Under the pieces are notes generated by a model. It saw only the letters and a list, made by a program, of their open reading frames with translations, was not told the DNA's origin and searched no databases. A DNA stretch of 9,239 nucleotides. Origin: Armatimonadota bacterium. Lineage in GTDB: Bacteria; Cloacimonadota; Cloacimonadia; Cloacimonadales; TCS61. How positions within the stretch are numbered: position 1 is the stretch's first letter; each line of letters opens with the position of its first letter. Shown piece after piece: positions 1 through 5,974 of the stretch. The stretch spans positions 1 to 9,239 of the forward strand of contig JAUWNO010000063.1 of the NCBI GenBank assembly GCA_030612605.1, written 5' to 3'. The position numbers and the translations under genes are program-made.

Positions 1-15
1 TAAATGGCTCATAAA

Positions 16-46
16 GTAATTACCTTTTCTGAGGAAAGGTAATTAC
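16..46. repeat. Perfect inverted repeat (hairpin)
   Basis: Two 12-nt arms, GTAATTACCTTT (16-27) and AAAGGTAATTAC (35-46), are exact reverse complements around a 7-nt centre TCTGAGG. The stem can extend by a G-T wobble and a C-G pair, leaving a 3-nt loop. No T-run follows, so it is not a classic intrinsic terminator. It directly abuts the minisatellite that starts at 47. It could be an operator, a transcript-end structure for a gene left of the window, or the end of a small mobile repeat. The structure is seen directly; its function is unknown. Confidence 0.75.
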
Positions 47-142
47 GAAACGGTGAGTGGGAGAAACGGTGAGTGGGAGAAACGGTGAGTGGGAGAAACG
101 GAGAATGGGAGAGACGGAGAATGGGAGAATCGGGGAAATAAA
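47..142. repeat. 16-bp minisatellite, forward half
   Basis: There are three identical copies of GAAACGGTGAGTGGGA (47-62, 63-78, 79-94), a variant GAAACGGAGAATGGGA (95-110), a further variant GAGACGGAGAATGGGA (111-126) and a degenerate sixth unit (127-142). Each unit also reads as two related 8-mers (AAACGGTG, AGTGGGAG), so the basic period may be 8 bp. No unique spacers separate the units, so this is a tandem repeat and not a CRISPR array. It is more G-rich than the cas genes. Identical copies at the outer end and decayed copies towards the middle suggest recent expansion at the outer end. Confidence 0.85.
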
Positions 143-143
143 T

Positions 144-223
144 CACCGTTTCACCGGCACACCGTTTCACCGCTTCTCAATGTCGCCGCTTCCCCGTTTC
201 ACCCTTTCTCCGTCTCTTCGTTT
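144..223. repeat. 16-bp minisatellite, inverted half
   Basis: Five diverged 16-bp units lie at 144-159, 160-175, 176-191, 192-207 and 208-223. The best copies begin CACCGTTTCACCG, which contains the reverse complement of the GAAACGGTG core of the forward half. The two halves therefore form an imperfect inverted array around the centre AAATAAAT (about 136-143). GAAACGGTG at 79-87 and 63-71 pair exactly with CACCGTTTC at 144-152 and 160-168, in register at 16-bp spacing. The array ends about 10 nt before the cas2 ribosome binding site, so a transcript starting upstream would carry a long stem just ahead of cas2. Confidence 0.7.
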
Positions 224-233
224 CGCAAACACC

Positions 234-240
234 GGAGGTG
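234..240 (+). promoter_or_regulatory. cas2 ribosome binding site
   Basis: GGAGGTG lies 4 nt before the GTG at 245 and decides the start. An ATG at 243 overlaps it in another frame but gives only a short peptide ending at 266, while GTG 245 opens the full Cas2 frame with its conserved N-terminal strand. Confidence 0.75.
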
Positions 241-244
241 AAAT

Positions 245-541
245 GTGTCTGTTCTCGTCTGGATAATATACGATATTGTTGAAAATAAACCAAGAACAAA
301 GGTTGCCAAAGAATGTAAGAAGTTCGGTCTTATCAGGGTTCAAAAAAGTGTATTTCTTGGAAGGCTTGAATCAAGCCGTTTTGATGAACTGTCGGAAAAA
401 TGTCGTGACCTGATTGATGAAAAAACAGACAGCGTTTACCTGTTTCCTTTCTGTCAGGAGGATTTCAGGAATATAAAGGTTCTTGGTCAGGGATTTGATA
501 AGAAGCTTGTAAATGATGAGATATTGGCGAAGTTTTTCTGA
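245..541 (+). CDS. cas2: CRISPR-associated endoribonuclease Cas2
   Basis: This 98-residue protein matches the size and layout of Cas2. A first beta strand ends in the conserved Tyr-Asp (VWIIYDIV, Asp10), followed by a helix and the family signature RVQKSVFLG (about residues 31-39). The second half carries DSVYLFPFC, the usual last ferredoxin-fold strand. Cas2 dimers bridge two Cas1 dimers in the spacer-integration complex. Asp10 corresponds to the metal-binding residue of nuclease-active members, although nuclease activity is not needed for integration. The start is a GTG with a strong Shine-Dalgarno site. cas1, normally the adjacent gene, is not in the window: upstream lies a minisatellite, downstream a REP-like element. 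Cas2 is therefore detached from the effector operon at 1595-9045. The related VapD family is a formal alternative but the motifs favour Cas2. Confidence 0.95.
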   Translation: MSVLVWIIYDIVENKPRTKVAKECKKFGLIRVQKSVFLGRLESSRFDELSEKCRDLIDEKTDSVYLFPFCQEDFRNIKVLGQGFDKKLVNDEILAKFF

Positions 542-583
542 CTACGCATATAAACAATAAAACATAACTGAAAATCAAAAACA

Positions 584-720
584 TTGACAGTTTTGTAAAA
601 AGTCGAAAAATACCGTTTTCCGTCATTCCGGCAAAAGCCAGAATCCAGTCTTTTCAAGCAGTTGCAAACCATCTGAACTCCGGTTTTCACCGGAGCGACG
701 ACTTTTTACGAGTTCATCAA
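584..720. repeat. REP/MITE-like palindromic element
   Basis: The noncoding stretch between cas2 and the antitoxin gene holds a palindromic element. Outer arms GTAAAAAGTCG (595-605) and CGACTTTTTAC (699-709) are exact reverse complements, and weaker similarity extends to TTGA at 584 and TCAA at 720. Inside, 621-648 and 673-700 are inverted copies matching at about 20 of 28 positions. Each forms a local hairpin, for example CTCCGG/CCGGAG at 678-683 and 690-695. The CGTCATTCCGGC...GAATCCAG wording is that of dispersed repeats common in many proteobacteria. AACATTGA occurs at 580-587 and again at 719-726, a possible target duplication although it overlaps the arms. No transposase is encoded, so movement would need a partner elsewhere. 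Confidence 0.7.
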
Positions 721-729
721 CATTGATAC

Positions 730-758
730 TTGTGTTATTTTACAAGATGGACTATTTT
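730..758 (+). promoter_or_regulatory. Possible promoter of the toxin-antitoxin pair
   Basis: TTGTGT (730-735) and TATTTT (753-758) are 17 nt apart, an acceptable but weak sigma-70-type pair about 40 nt before the antitoxin start. A small palindrome CTTGT/ACAAG (729-733, 742-746) lies between and over the boxes and could serve as an operator, since AbrB-type antitoxins usually repress their own promoter. In AT-rich DNA such matches arise by chance, so this is tentative. Confidence 0.25.
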
Positions 759-797
759 ATAAAGTAAGAATATATTAATTTGAAGGATAAATATAAA

Positions 798-1061
798 ATG
801 TATGCAAAAGTATCAAAAAAAGGTCAAATAACGATCCCTAAATCAATTAGGAAAAAATTAAAAATCGAAAAAGATGGCGCAGTTTTGTTTCTTGTTGAAG
901 ACAACGAAATCAAGCTAAAAGGCGTTCCCGGAGTGCAATCGAAACAATTGGCAGGGAGTCTGAAAAAATATGCAAAGGAATATGTTCCTTTGCATAAAAT
1001 AAGGGAAAAAGTTAAGGAGAAAGTTGCAAATGAAGCTGCCGGAGAAGGTCTATCTGATTGA
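798..1061 (+). CDS. AbrB/MazE-fold antitoxin (VapB-like)
   Basis: This 87-residue protein has an N-terminal swapped-hairpin AbrB/SpoVT DNA-binding domain. KVSKKGQITIPKSIRKKL (about residues 4-21) is the classic signature, followed by a strand pair to about residue 46. The charged C-terminal half (about 50-80) would be the part that wraps and neutralises the toxin. The next gene encodes a PIN-domain protein and overlaps this one by 32 bp, the usual layout of a VapBC-type module, so the pair is probably co-translated and self-repressed. A TTG at 780 would add six residues, but ATG 798 is preferred because AAGGA (783-787) lies 10 nt before it. The family is clear; the exact antitoxin class is inferred from its partner. 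Confidence 0.88.
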   Translation: MYAKVSKKGQITIPKSIRKKLKIEKDGAVLFLVEDNEIKLKGVPGVQSKQLAGSLKKYAKEYVPLHKIREKVKEKVANEAAGEGLSD

Positions 1062-1440
1062 TACCAATGTCATCCTTAGATATTTATTGGGTGATCATGC
1101 AGAGTTAAGCCCTAAGGCGGAGGCTTTTATGCTGAATGTCTCAAAAGGGGCAAGGCCTGCTGAGATACTGGATGTGGTTATTGTTGAATGCATCTATGTT
1201 ATTGAAAAATATTATCAGATTCCCAAGAGTGAAATTTCAACAAAGTTAAGCGGAATACTGAATTTTTCCGGCATTGTAAATCCCGATAGATCAGAAATCC
1301 TCGAAGCACTTCAAAAATACGGCAACACCAATATTGATATCGTAGATTGTATTCTTGCGGCCAAGTCATCTCCTGAAAAGGTCGTTGTTTCATTTGACAA
1401 AGACATGAAAAAATTAATAGCGGTCAGTGAGATTTTGTAA
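1030..1440 (+). CDS. PIN-domain ribonuclease toxin (VapC-like)
   Basis: This 136-residue protein is a single PIN domain of normal VapC length. The acidic metal-binding set is visible: Asp11 in LIDTNVILRYLL, Glu53 in VIVECIYVIEKYY, Asp103/Asp106 in NIDIVDCILAA, and Asp123 in VVSFDKDMKKL. VapC toxins cut tRNA or rRNA and stop growth when their antitoxin is lost; the target here cannot be told. ATG 1030 is chosen over TTG 1024 because AAGGAG (1014-1019) is 10 nt before the ATG and only 4 nt before the TTG. The start lies inside the antitoxin gene. All expected catalytic residues are present, so the toxin looks intact. It sits between cas2 and the effector operon, which could stabilise the locus, but that role is inference. 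Confidence 0.9.
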   Translation: MKLPEKVYLIDTNVILRYLLGDHAELSPKAEAFMLNVSKGARPAEILDVVIVECIYVIEKYYQIPKSEISTKLSGILNFSGIVNPDRSEILEALQKYGNTNIDIVDCILAAKSSPEKVVVSFDKDMKKLIAVSEIL

Positions 1441-1472
1441 TAACACAGCGGCTCCCGCGGCCAGCGATATAA

Positions 1473-1598
1473 CCACGGGTTTTACGGCCACCTTTTCGCT
1501 CTTTTTCATTTTCGCATCTGGTTGGCAATTTTAAAATAGACTGGAAAGAAAGTGAGCGAATTTTAAAGGATGTTACTGAAATCAAGGATGAATTATGA
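1473..1598 (+). pseudogene. Possible remnant: tail of a lost gene before cas6
   Basis: The gap between the PIN gene and cas6 has a + strand frame open from 1473 to the TGA at 1596-1598. Its last 26 codons (from 1521) read like a genuine charged helical C-terminus (GNFKIDWKESERILKDV, then TEIKDEL). The stop overlaps the cas6 ATG as ATGA, the layout of a translationally coupled upstream gene. No in-frame ATG precedes it and the proximal part (1473-1515) is not protein-like. A gene formerly preceding cas6 may have been truncated by a rearrangement near 1510. I do not recognise the protein, and chance cannot be excluded for so short a stretch. The rest of the gap (1441-1515) is locally GC-rich, with no recognisable terminator or promoter. 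Confidence 0.3.
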
Positions 1599-2257
1599 AA
1601 AAAGCAACTCTTAGTTTTAGTAATGTCAATTTGAGAGCATCGCATATACATAAATTTCGTGGTTTTATCGGAAATTTTTTTAAAAAGCATGATCTTATTC
1701 ACAATCATGATTTGAAAACAGGAAAACCGATATACCGATATCCGTTAATACAGTTCAAGCTGATAGATAAAAAGCCCGCAATCATTGCTATAACGGACAG
1801 GGCTGTAAATATTTTTTCTGAAATTTTCATGAAGCTCGATAAGATTGCCATTGAAGATACTGTTATTCCTGTTTTTGAGAAGAATCTGAAGATAGAAGAA
1901 GTCGAATTCGGATATTCGGATGAAATATTCATGTACGAGTTTGTTTCTCCCTGGATCGGTCTGAATCAGAAAAACTTCAAAAAATACAGTGATGTAGGAA
2001 ACGATGAAAAGAACGAAATGTTAAAAAGGGTAATGACAGGCAATATTTTATCCATGTCAAAGTATCTTGATTGCTGGCTTTCAAAAGATCAGAAGATTAA
2101 AATTGATCATAAGTTGAAAGAAATAAAAGTAAACCTTAAAGGCAAAAGCATGACAGCTTTTAACGGGATATTTAAAACCAATTTTTGTTTGCCCGATTAT
2201 CTGGGAATTGGGAAATCGGTTTCACGAGGGTTTGGGATGGTGAGGAGGGTGATATGA
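1595..2257 (+). CDS. cas6: CRISPR pre-crRNA endoribonuclease Cas6 (type I-B)
   Basis: This 220-residue RAMP protein is of the Cas6b kind. The N-terminal part has the pattern RASHIHKFRGFIGNFF, then HDLIHNHD and YRYPLIQFKL, typical of the Cas6b N-domain. The C-terminus carries the glycine-rich RAMP loop GIGKSVSRGFG (residues 204-214). Cas6 cuts within each CRISPR repeat and usually stays on the 3' hairpin of the crRNA. A histidine normally takes part in cleavage; His17, His19, His32, His36 and His38 are candidates but I cannot assign the catalytic one. It is the first gene of the effector operon, and its TGA overlaps the cas8b ATG as ATGA. The ATG at 1595 follows AAGGA (1584-1588) by 6 nt. The family call is firm, helped by the neighbours. 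Confidence 0.9.
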   Translation: MKKATLSFSNVNLRASHIHKFRGFIGNFFKKHDLIHNHDLKTGKPIYRYPLIQFKLIDKKPAIIAITDRAVNIFSEIFMKLDKIAIEDTVIPVFEKNLKIEEVEFGYSDEIFMYEFVSPWIGLNQKNFKKYSDVGNDEKNEMLKRVMTGNILSMSKYLDCWLSKDQKIKIDHKLKEIKVNLKGKSMTAFNGIFKTNFCLPDYLGIGKSVSRGFGMVRRVI

Positions 2258-4293
2258 TAAATTTATTTAAAGATTTGGGAGAATGCGTATTACGCAAAGC
2301 CGGATATTACAATGTTGAAGATAAAACTGAAAAAAGAAAAATATTTTTAAATTTTCAATCTATCGTGCCTATGCCCCGCAAGAAGAAGGATGGTGAGGAT
2401 GATGAAATTACGAATGCGATATCCTTAGATTTTGATACAAAAAAAAGGGTTTTTGATTTTGTTTTAGACGAACAACTTTTAATAGAAAACAGAGGATATT
2501 TTTTTGCATTTTCCACTGATGCAAATAACAGAAAAAAATTTTTATCAACAAATAACATGCCCTGTTTTTACAGCAAATTTATTACAGACTCAATTGCTTA
2601 TATTGAAGATAAAAGAAAACAAAAAAAGTCAAAACAATGGTTTTTAGAAAATATATCTCAAGATTATGATGAGTTATTGAAAGAGATTCGGGATACTTTT
2701 TATCTTGAGATAGAGCAAAAAAAGAAAAAAGCATATATTCTTAATAAAGATTGCATTGATTCTGATAAAAAAGGTTCTCTTATAGAAATTGAAGAAAAAC
2801 TTTTAGAAAAGCAGAAGGATAAAACCAAACAGATACCTGTAGATGCTTTGTATAATTCCCTGATAAATAAAGAATTCTATAATAAAGATAGTAAAAAAAG
2901 TGATAATTTCACACCGGTTATTCTGGCTAAAATTGATGGAAAGCATATCCTTGAATATGAATCATACCGAAACTCTTATATAAATCTTGTTTATTATGAT
3001 TTGTTTGAAAGATTTTTTGTTGAAAAAGGAAAGGTCGATAAAATTTGTCATATCTGTGGTGAAAAAAGTAATGTTGTTGGAGATGTTTCCCTTTTAATGA
3101 AATTTTATGGAACGACTAATAATCTGTTTTTTGAAAATTTAAAAAATGCTGAAGCTTATAAATCATTTTCGGTTTGCAAGCCTTGCTTAATGAAAATTTT
3201 TACAGGCATGAAATTTACTGCAAACGATTTCAAGGATTATTTGTTGGGCAACGCATGTTATCTGATTCCTGAAACTGATAAAGATGCGCCTGATTTTGAC
3301 AAGAAATATAAAAGAATTTTTAAACTTCTGAGATCTAATGACGGTTACATGAATGATATTACTATTATTAATGGTTTGTTGCAGCAGGCACACAGGAAAA
3401 ACTTCAAGTTTAACCTGCTTTTTTTCGACAGTCCACCAGCCTCACAGGTTTTTGATATTGTAAAATATATTTCAAATATTGATTATCAGAATCTTTCAGA
3501 AAAATTAAAACTTTTTGACAAATATAATAAAGAGTACGAGCTGAGTTTATTTGGAAATAATAACAGTATTAAACTTTATGACATTAGAAATCATCTTTTT
3601 CCTACAAAATCATCGCATAACAAAGCAGATTCTTCTCTTTTCAGAAAGGATATCCTTGATTTATTGGAAGCATTTCTTCACGGCAACAGCATGAATTATA
3701 ATGTGTTAATAAAAAGATTTATGAACATTTATCGATTAAAATTCAATAGAAATAAAATTGATGAACTATCGCCATTTAAAATGATTTTAATGTTATCAAT
3801 TTTTAATAAAATAAAATCGTTGAAAGGAGTAGAAATTATGGAAACCGGCAATTATGTTACACAAATACAACAGGAGGGATATCAAAAATTTTTTGCTGAG
3901 CACCATGTTGTTTACGAAAATAACAGCCACAGACAAGGATTGTTTTTGCTTGGTACAATAATAAACGGCATTGTATATGCGCAGCGAAAAAAATCTTCAA
4001 CAAAATCAGAAGGCGGTTCTGAGAATAAGAAAATGAAAGCATCTTCAACATTTTTAAAAAAGCTAAACTACAATGGTATCCCTGCGCGGAGAATTAACAA
4101 GCTTGTAGCAGAAGTTCAAAATTATGCTCTGATCTATGGCATCTATGAAGAAACAGGAATATGGGGAACAATGATGGATAGATTACAGGGAATTGAGCAA
4201 TCAACCATGAAAGGAGAGGAAATCGTTTTTTATATTTTAACAGGAATATCTTTTAATAAATATTTAGGGCTTACCAAAAATCTTGAAAAATAA
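2254..4293 (+). CDS. cas8b: Type I-B Cascade large subunit Cas8b (TM1802/Csh1-like)
   Basis: This 679-residue large subunit would recognise the PAM and recruit Cas3. It has a split zinc site, C265-H-I-C268 (DKICHICGEKS) and C308-K-P-C311 (VCKPCLMKIF), typical of the Cas8b/TM1802-Csh1 group. The N-terminal 230 residues are lysine-rich and mixed alpha/beta; the C-terminal quarter is helical and basic and corresponds to the small-subunit-like domain. Position between cas6 and cas7 supports the call, as sequence conservation in this family is low. A longer frame opens at 2185 inside cas6, but ATG 2254 has GGAGG (2244-2248) 5 nt before it and forms the common 4-bp ATGA overlap. The last 151 codons also appear to be translated independently (see the nested entry at 3838). 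Confidence 0.92.
   Translation: MINLFKDLGECVLRKAGYYNVEDKTEKRKIFLNFQSIVPMPRKKKDGEDDEITNAISLDFDTKKRVFDFVLDEQLLIENRGYFFAFSTDANNRKKFLSTNNMPCFYSKFITDSIAYIEDKRKQKKSKQWFLENISQDYDELLKEIRDTFYLEIEQKKKKAYILNKDCIDSDKKGSLIEIEEKLLEKQKDKTKQIPVDALYNSLINKEFYNKDSKKSDNFTPVILAKIDGKHILEYESYRNSYINLVYYDLFERFFVEKGKVDKICHICGEKSNVVGDVSLLMKFYGTTNNLFFENLKNAEAYKSFSVCKPCLMKIFTGMKFTANDFKDYLLGNACYLIPETDKDAPDFDKKYKRIFKLLRSNDGYMNDITIINGLLQQAHRKNFKFNLLFFDSPPASQVFDIVKYISNIDYQNLSEKLKLFDKYNKEYELSLFGNNNSIKLYDIRNHLFPTKSSHNKADSSLFRKDILDLLEAFLHGNSMNYNVLIKRFMNIYRLKFNRNKIDELSPFKMILMLSIFNKIKSLKGVEIMETGNYVTQIQQEGYQKFFAEHHVVYENNSHRQGLFLLGTIINGIVYAQRKKSSTKSEGGSENKKMKASSTFLKKLNYNGIPARRINKLVAEVQNYALIYGIYEETGIWGTMMDRLQGIEQSTMKGEEIVFYILTGISFNKYLGLTKNLEK
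3823..3829 (+). promoter_or_regulatory. Internal ribosome binding site within cas8b
   Basis: AAAGGAG inside the cas8b reading frame stands 8 nt before an in-frame ATG (3838). It is as strong as the sites in front of the operon's own genes. It encodes ordinary residues of Cas8b (Lys-Gly-Val region), so its retention at ideal spacing suggests selection for internal initiation. Confidence 0.7.
3838..4293 (+). CDS. cas11b: Predicted internally translated small subunit Cas11b
   Basis: An in-frame ATG at codon 529 of cas8b, preceded by AAAGGAG at 8 nt, would give a 151-residue protein identical to the Cas8b C-terminus. It starts METGNYVTQIQQEGYQKFF and looks largely helical and basic, with a lysine/serine-rich linker (about residues 47-64). 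In characterised type I-B, I-C and I-D systems the Cas11 small subunit is made in exactly this way from within the cas8/cas10d gene, and several copies line the belly of the effector complex along the target strand. No separate cas11 gene exists in this operon, so this product would fill the gap. The ribosome site and frame are seen directly; translation and assembly are inferred from the family. Confidence 0.72.
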   Translation: METGNYVTQIQQEGYQKFFAEHHVVYENNSHRQGLFLLGTIINGIVYAQRKKSSTKSEGGSENKKMKASSTFLKKLNYNGIPARRINKLVAEVQNYALIYGIYEETGIWGTMMDRLQGIEQSTMKGEEIVFYILTGISFNKYLGLTKNLEK

Positions 4294-4320
4294 ATCAACT
4301 ACAGCCGGAGGGACAGATAT

Positions 4321-5187
4321 ATGACTACCATTAAAAATAACAGCGAAATACTTTTTGTTTATGATGCAAAAATGACAAATCCGAACGGCGATATGGATAA
4401 TGAAAATAAACCTCGTATGGATTACGATACCGACACAAACCTTGTGAGCGATGTGAGGCTTAAGCGATATCTCAGAGACTATTTTGAAAAACAGCTTGGA
4501 GAGGATATCTTTATTACTGAAAATGCCAAAGATGCAAAGGATCGTGGAACTCAGCTCACAAAAGCTAACAAAACCCATAAGGATTTAATAGACGCAAGAA
4601 TGTTTGGCGCTGTATTTGCCGCAACAGGAGGAAATGATCATTTAACAGGCCCTATTCAGTTTAACTGGGGATATTCATTAAACAAAGTTGAATTGAATGA
4701 AAGTTCCACAATTACCTCAAGTTTTAGTTCAGGCGAAGGAATTGGCAAAGATTATCGTGTTAAGTATTCCGTTATTGCTTTCAATGGCGCAATCAATGCC
4801 AATACAGCAAAAGGAACAGAATTGTCAGATGAAGATGTTAAAATCTTTGATAAAGCAATGATAAATGCCATTCCATTTTGCAGAACCAGATCAAAAATAG
4901 GACAAACTCCCAGGCTGTATTTAAGAATTGAGTTTTTAAATAATAAAACATTTTTAAACGATCTGCGGGAGTATATTAAATTTCAATCTGAAGATGAACT
5001 TACTGCCAGATCTATAGATGATTTTGAAATTAATATCGTTGATCTTGCAGAATATTTGAAAAGTTTTTCTGATAAAATCAAAGCAGTTCATTACTGGAAA
5101 GACGAGAGGTTAAAAATAAATGGTTGGAGCAAGCTTGAGGAAAATTTTAAAGACAAAATGAATAAAATAAAACCTCTCGAAGAATAA
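4321..5187 (+). CDS. cas7: Cascade backbone protein Cas7 (Csh2-like, type I-B)
   Basis: This 288-residue protein matches the Cas7/Csh2 branch. The N-terminal RRM-like strand runs into SEILFVYDAKMTNPNGD and MDYDTDTNLVSDVRLKRYLRD, the family signature region. The middle part (ARMFGAVFAATGG, GPIQFNWGYSLN, about residues 93-120) is also typical of this family. Several Cas7 copies form the helical filament that holds the crRNA spacer. GGAGGGA (4307-4313) stands 7 nt before the ATG. The gap to cas8b is 27 nt, the longest in the operon, and the strong ribosome site would suit a subunit needed in excess. The cas5 gene follows after 9 nt. Length agrees with the family and nothing looks broken. Confidence 0.95.
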   Translation: MTTIKNNSEILFVYDAKMTNPNGDMDNENKPRMDYDTDTNLVSDVRLKRYLRDYFEKQLGEDIFITENAKDAKDRGTQLTKANKTHKDLIDARMFGAVFAATGGNDHLTGPIQFNWGYSLNKVELNESSTITSSFSSGEGIGKDYRVKYSVIAFNGAINANTAKGTELSDEDVKIFDKAMINAIPFCRTRSKIGQTPRLYLRIEFLNNKTFLNDLREYIKFQSEDELTARSIDDFEINIVDLAEYLKSFSDKIKAVHYWKDERLKINGWSKLEENFKDKMNKIKPLEE

Positions 5188-5196
5188 AGGTATATT

Positions 5197-5970
5197 ATGA
5201 ACAAAAATATTTTGAAGATTTTAAAGTTTGAAATCTACGGAAAATTTGCTCACTTCAGGAAATTTTATACCAACTCGTCTTCTTTATCTTACCTTGTGCC
5301 TCCAAGAACAGTGATAACAGGGATGATTGCATCAATTATGGAGTGTGAGAGGGACAGATATTATGATCTGTTCTCTCCTGAAAAAATTAAAATTTCGGTG
5401 GCAGTATCGTCCGGTACAGCCATTACAGAACAGATGCAGAGCATAAATTATCTGCACCCTGAGTATTATAAACTTTTATTCAAGGGTAAAGGTAAAATAA
5501 ATATGCATTCTCAATGCAAGCTTGAACTGCTTATGGCAAAAAAGGGGAGGATTGGGTATACGATTTATGTTGGAGCAATTACCGAAGATTCCGTAAAATT
5601 TATTGATGAAATTGAAAAAAGACTTCTTGAAAGAAATTTGGGGTATGGAGTCTATCTTGGACAAAGACAGTTTATTGCCAGGATTGATAATGTCCAAACT
5701 TATGAAGTGAACAAAAATTCTTTCATGGAATCTTCGGATTGTGTTGATTCCATATGTCTTGAAGAAAACATTTCGTCAATTTCAGGCGATAGCGATGATG
5801 TACATATGATAAGCGATCAAATGCCAATTCAAATGGTATCAAAGCAGCAGGGAAGGGAATTGCAGACAGTAAAAAGGGTTCTGTTTGAACAATCGGGGAA
5901 AAGAATTCATGGATTATTTAAGAATTGCTATAAGGTTGGAGAAAAAATAATTTCATTTTATGAAGGATAA
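5197..5970 (+). CDS. cas5: Cascade subunit Cas5 (Cas5h-like, type I-B)
   Basis: This 257-residue RAMP protein has the characteristic Cas5 N-terminus: a first strand with KFEIYGKFAHFRKFYTNSSS, followed by YLVPPRTVITGMIASIM (residues 29-45), the conserved Pro-Pro-Arg-Thr and Gly-Met-Ile block. In the middle, GYGVYLGQRQFIARI (about 149-163) resembles the glycine-containing segment of the family. Cas5 caps the 5' handle of the crRNA and joins Cas8 to the Cas7 backbone. AAAGG (5186-5190), overlapping the cas7 stop, lies 6 nt before the ATG, so the two genes are probably coupled. The region around residues 178-207 is acidic and low in conservation. The Cas5h assignment rests on this pattern and on the Csh2-like neighbour. 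Confidence 0.93.
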   Translation: MNKNILKILKFEIYGKFAHFRKFYTNSSSLSYLVPPRTVITGMIASIMECERDRYYDLFSPEKIKISVAVSSGTAITEQMQSINYLHPEYYKLLFKGKGKINMHSQCKLELLMAKKGRIGYTIYVGAITEDSVKFIDEIEKRLLERNLGYGVYLGQRQFIARIDNVQTYEVNKNSFMESSDCVDSICLEENISSISGDSDDVHMISDQMPIQMVSKQQGRELQTVKRVLFEQSGKRIHGLFKNCYKVGEKIISFYEG

Positions 5971-5974
5971 AACC

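Noticed and set aside
47..223. Candidate CRISPR array
   Set aside because: Units are contiguous 16-mers without unique spacers, and the second half is inverted; CRISPR repeats are longer and separated by spacers.
57..266. 69-codon frame upstream of and overlapping cas2
   Set aside because: It is a read-through of the 16-bp minisatellite with a repetitive Gly/Glu/Arg product and no ribosome site.
487..690. Minus-strand 67-codon frame
   Set aside because: It lies over the cas2 end and the palindromic repeat; such frames arise routinely from dispersed repeats and show no family motif.
678..707. Intrinsic terminator after cas2
   Set aside because: The CTCCGG/CCGGAG hairpin is separated from the T-run (703-707) by seven bases and is explained by the palindromic element.
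1424..1708. Minus-strand 94-codon frame across the cas6 start
   Set aside because: It overlaps cas6 and the PIN gene end, has no motif and lies antisense to well-supported genes.
2185..2253. Upstream extension of cas8b
   Set aside because: It would lie wholly inside cas6 with no good ribosome site; ATG 2254 has a strong one and an ATGA overlap.
3872..3878. Second strong Shine-Dalgarno-like run (AGGAGGG) inside cas8b
   Set aside because: No start codon in any frame at suitable spacing follows; it encodes Gln-Glu-Gly of Cas8b.
5960..5974. Earlier ATG for cas3
   Set aside because: It has no ribosome site, while ATG 5975 is correctly spaced from GAAGGA; only five residues differ.
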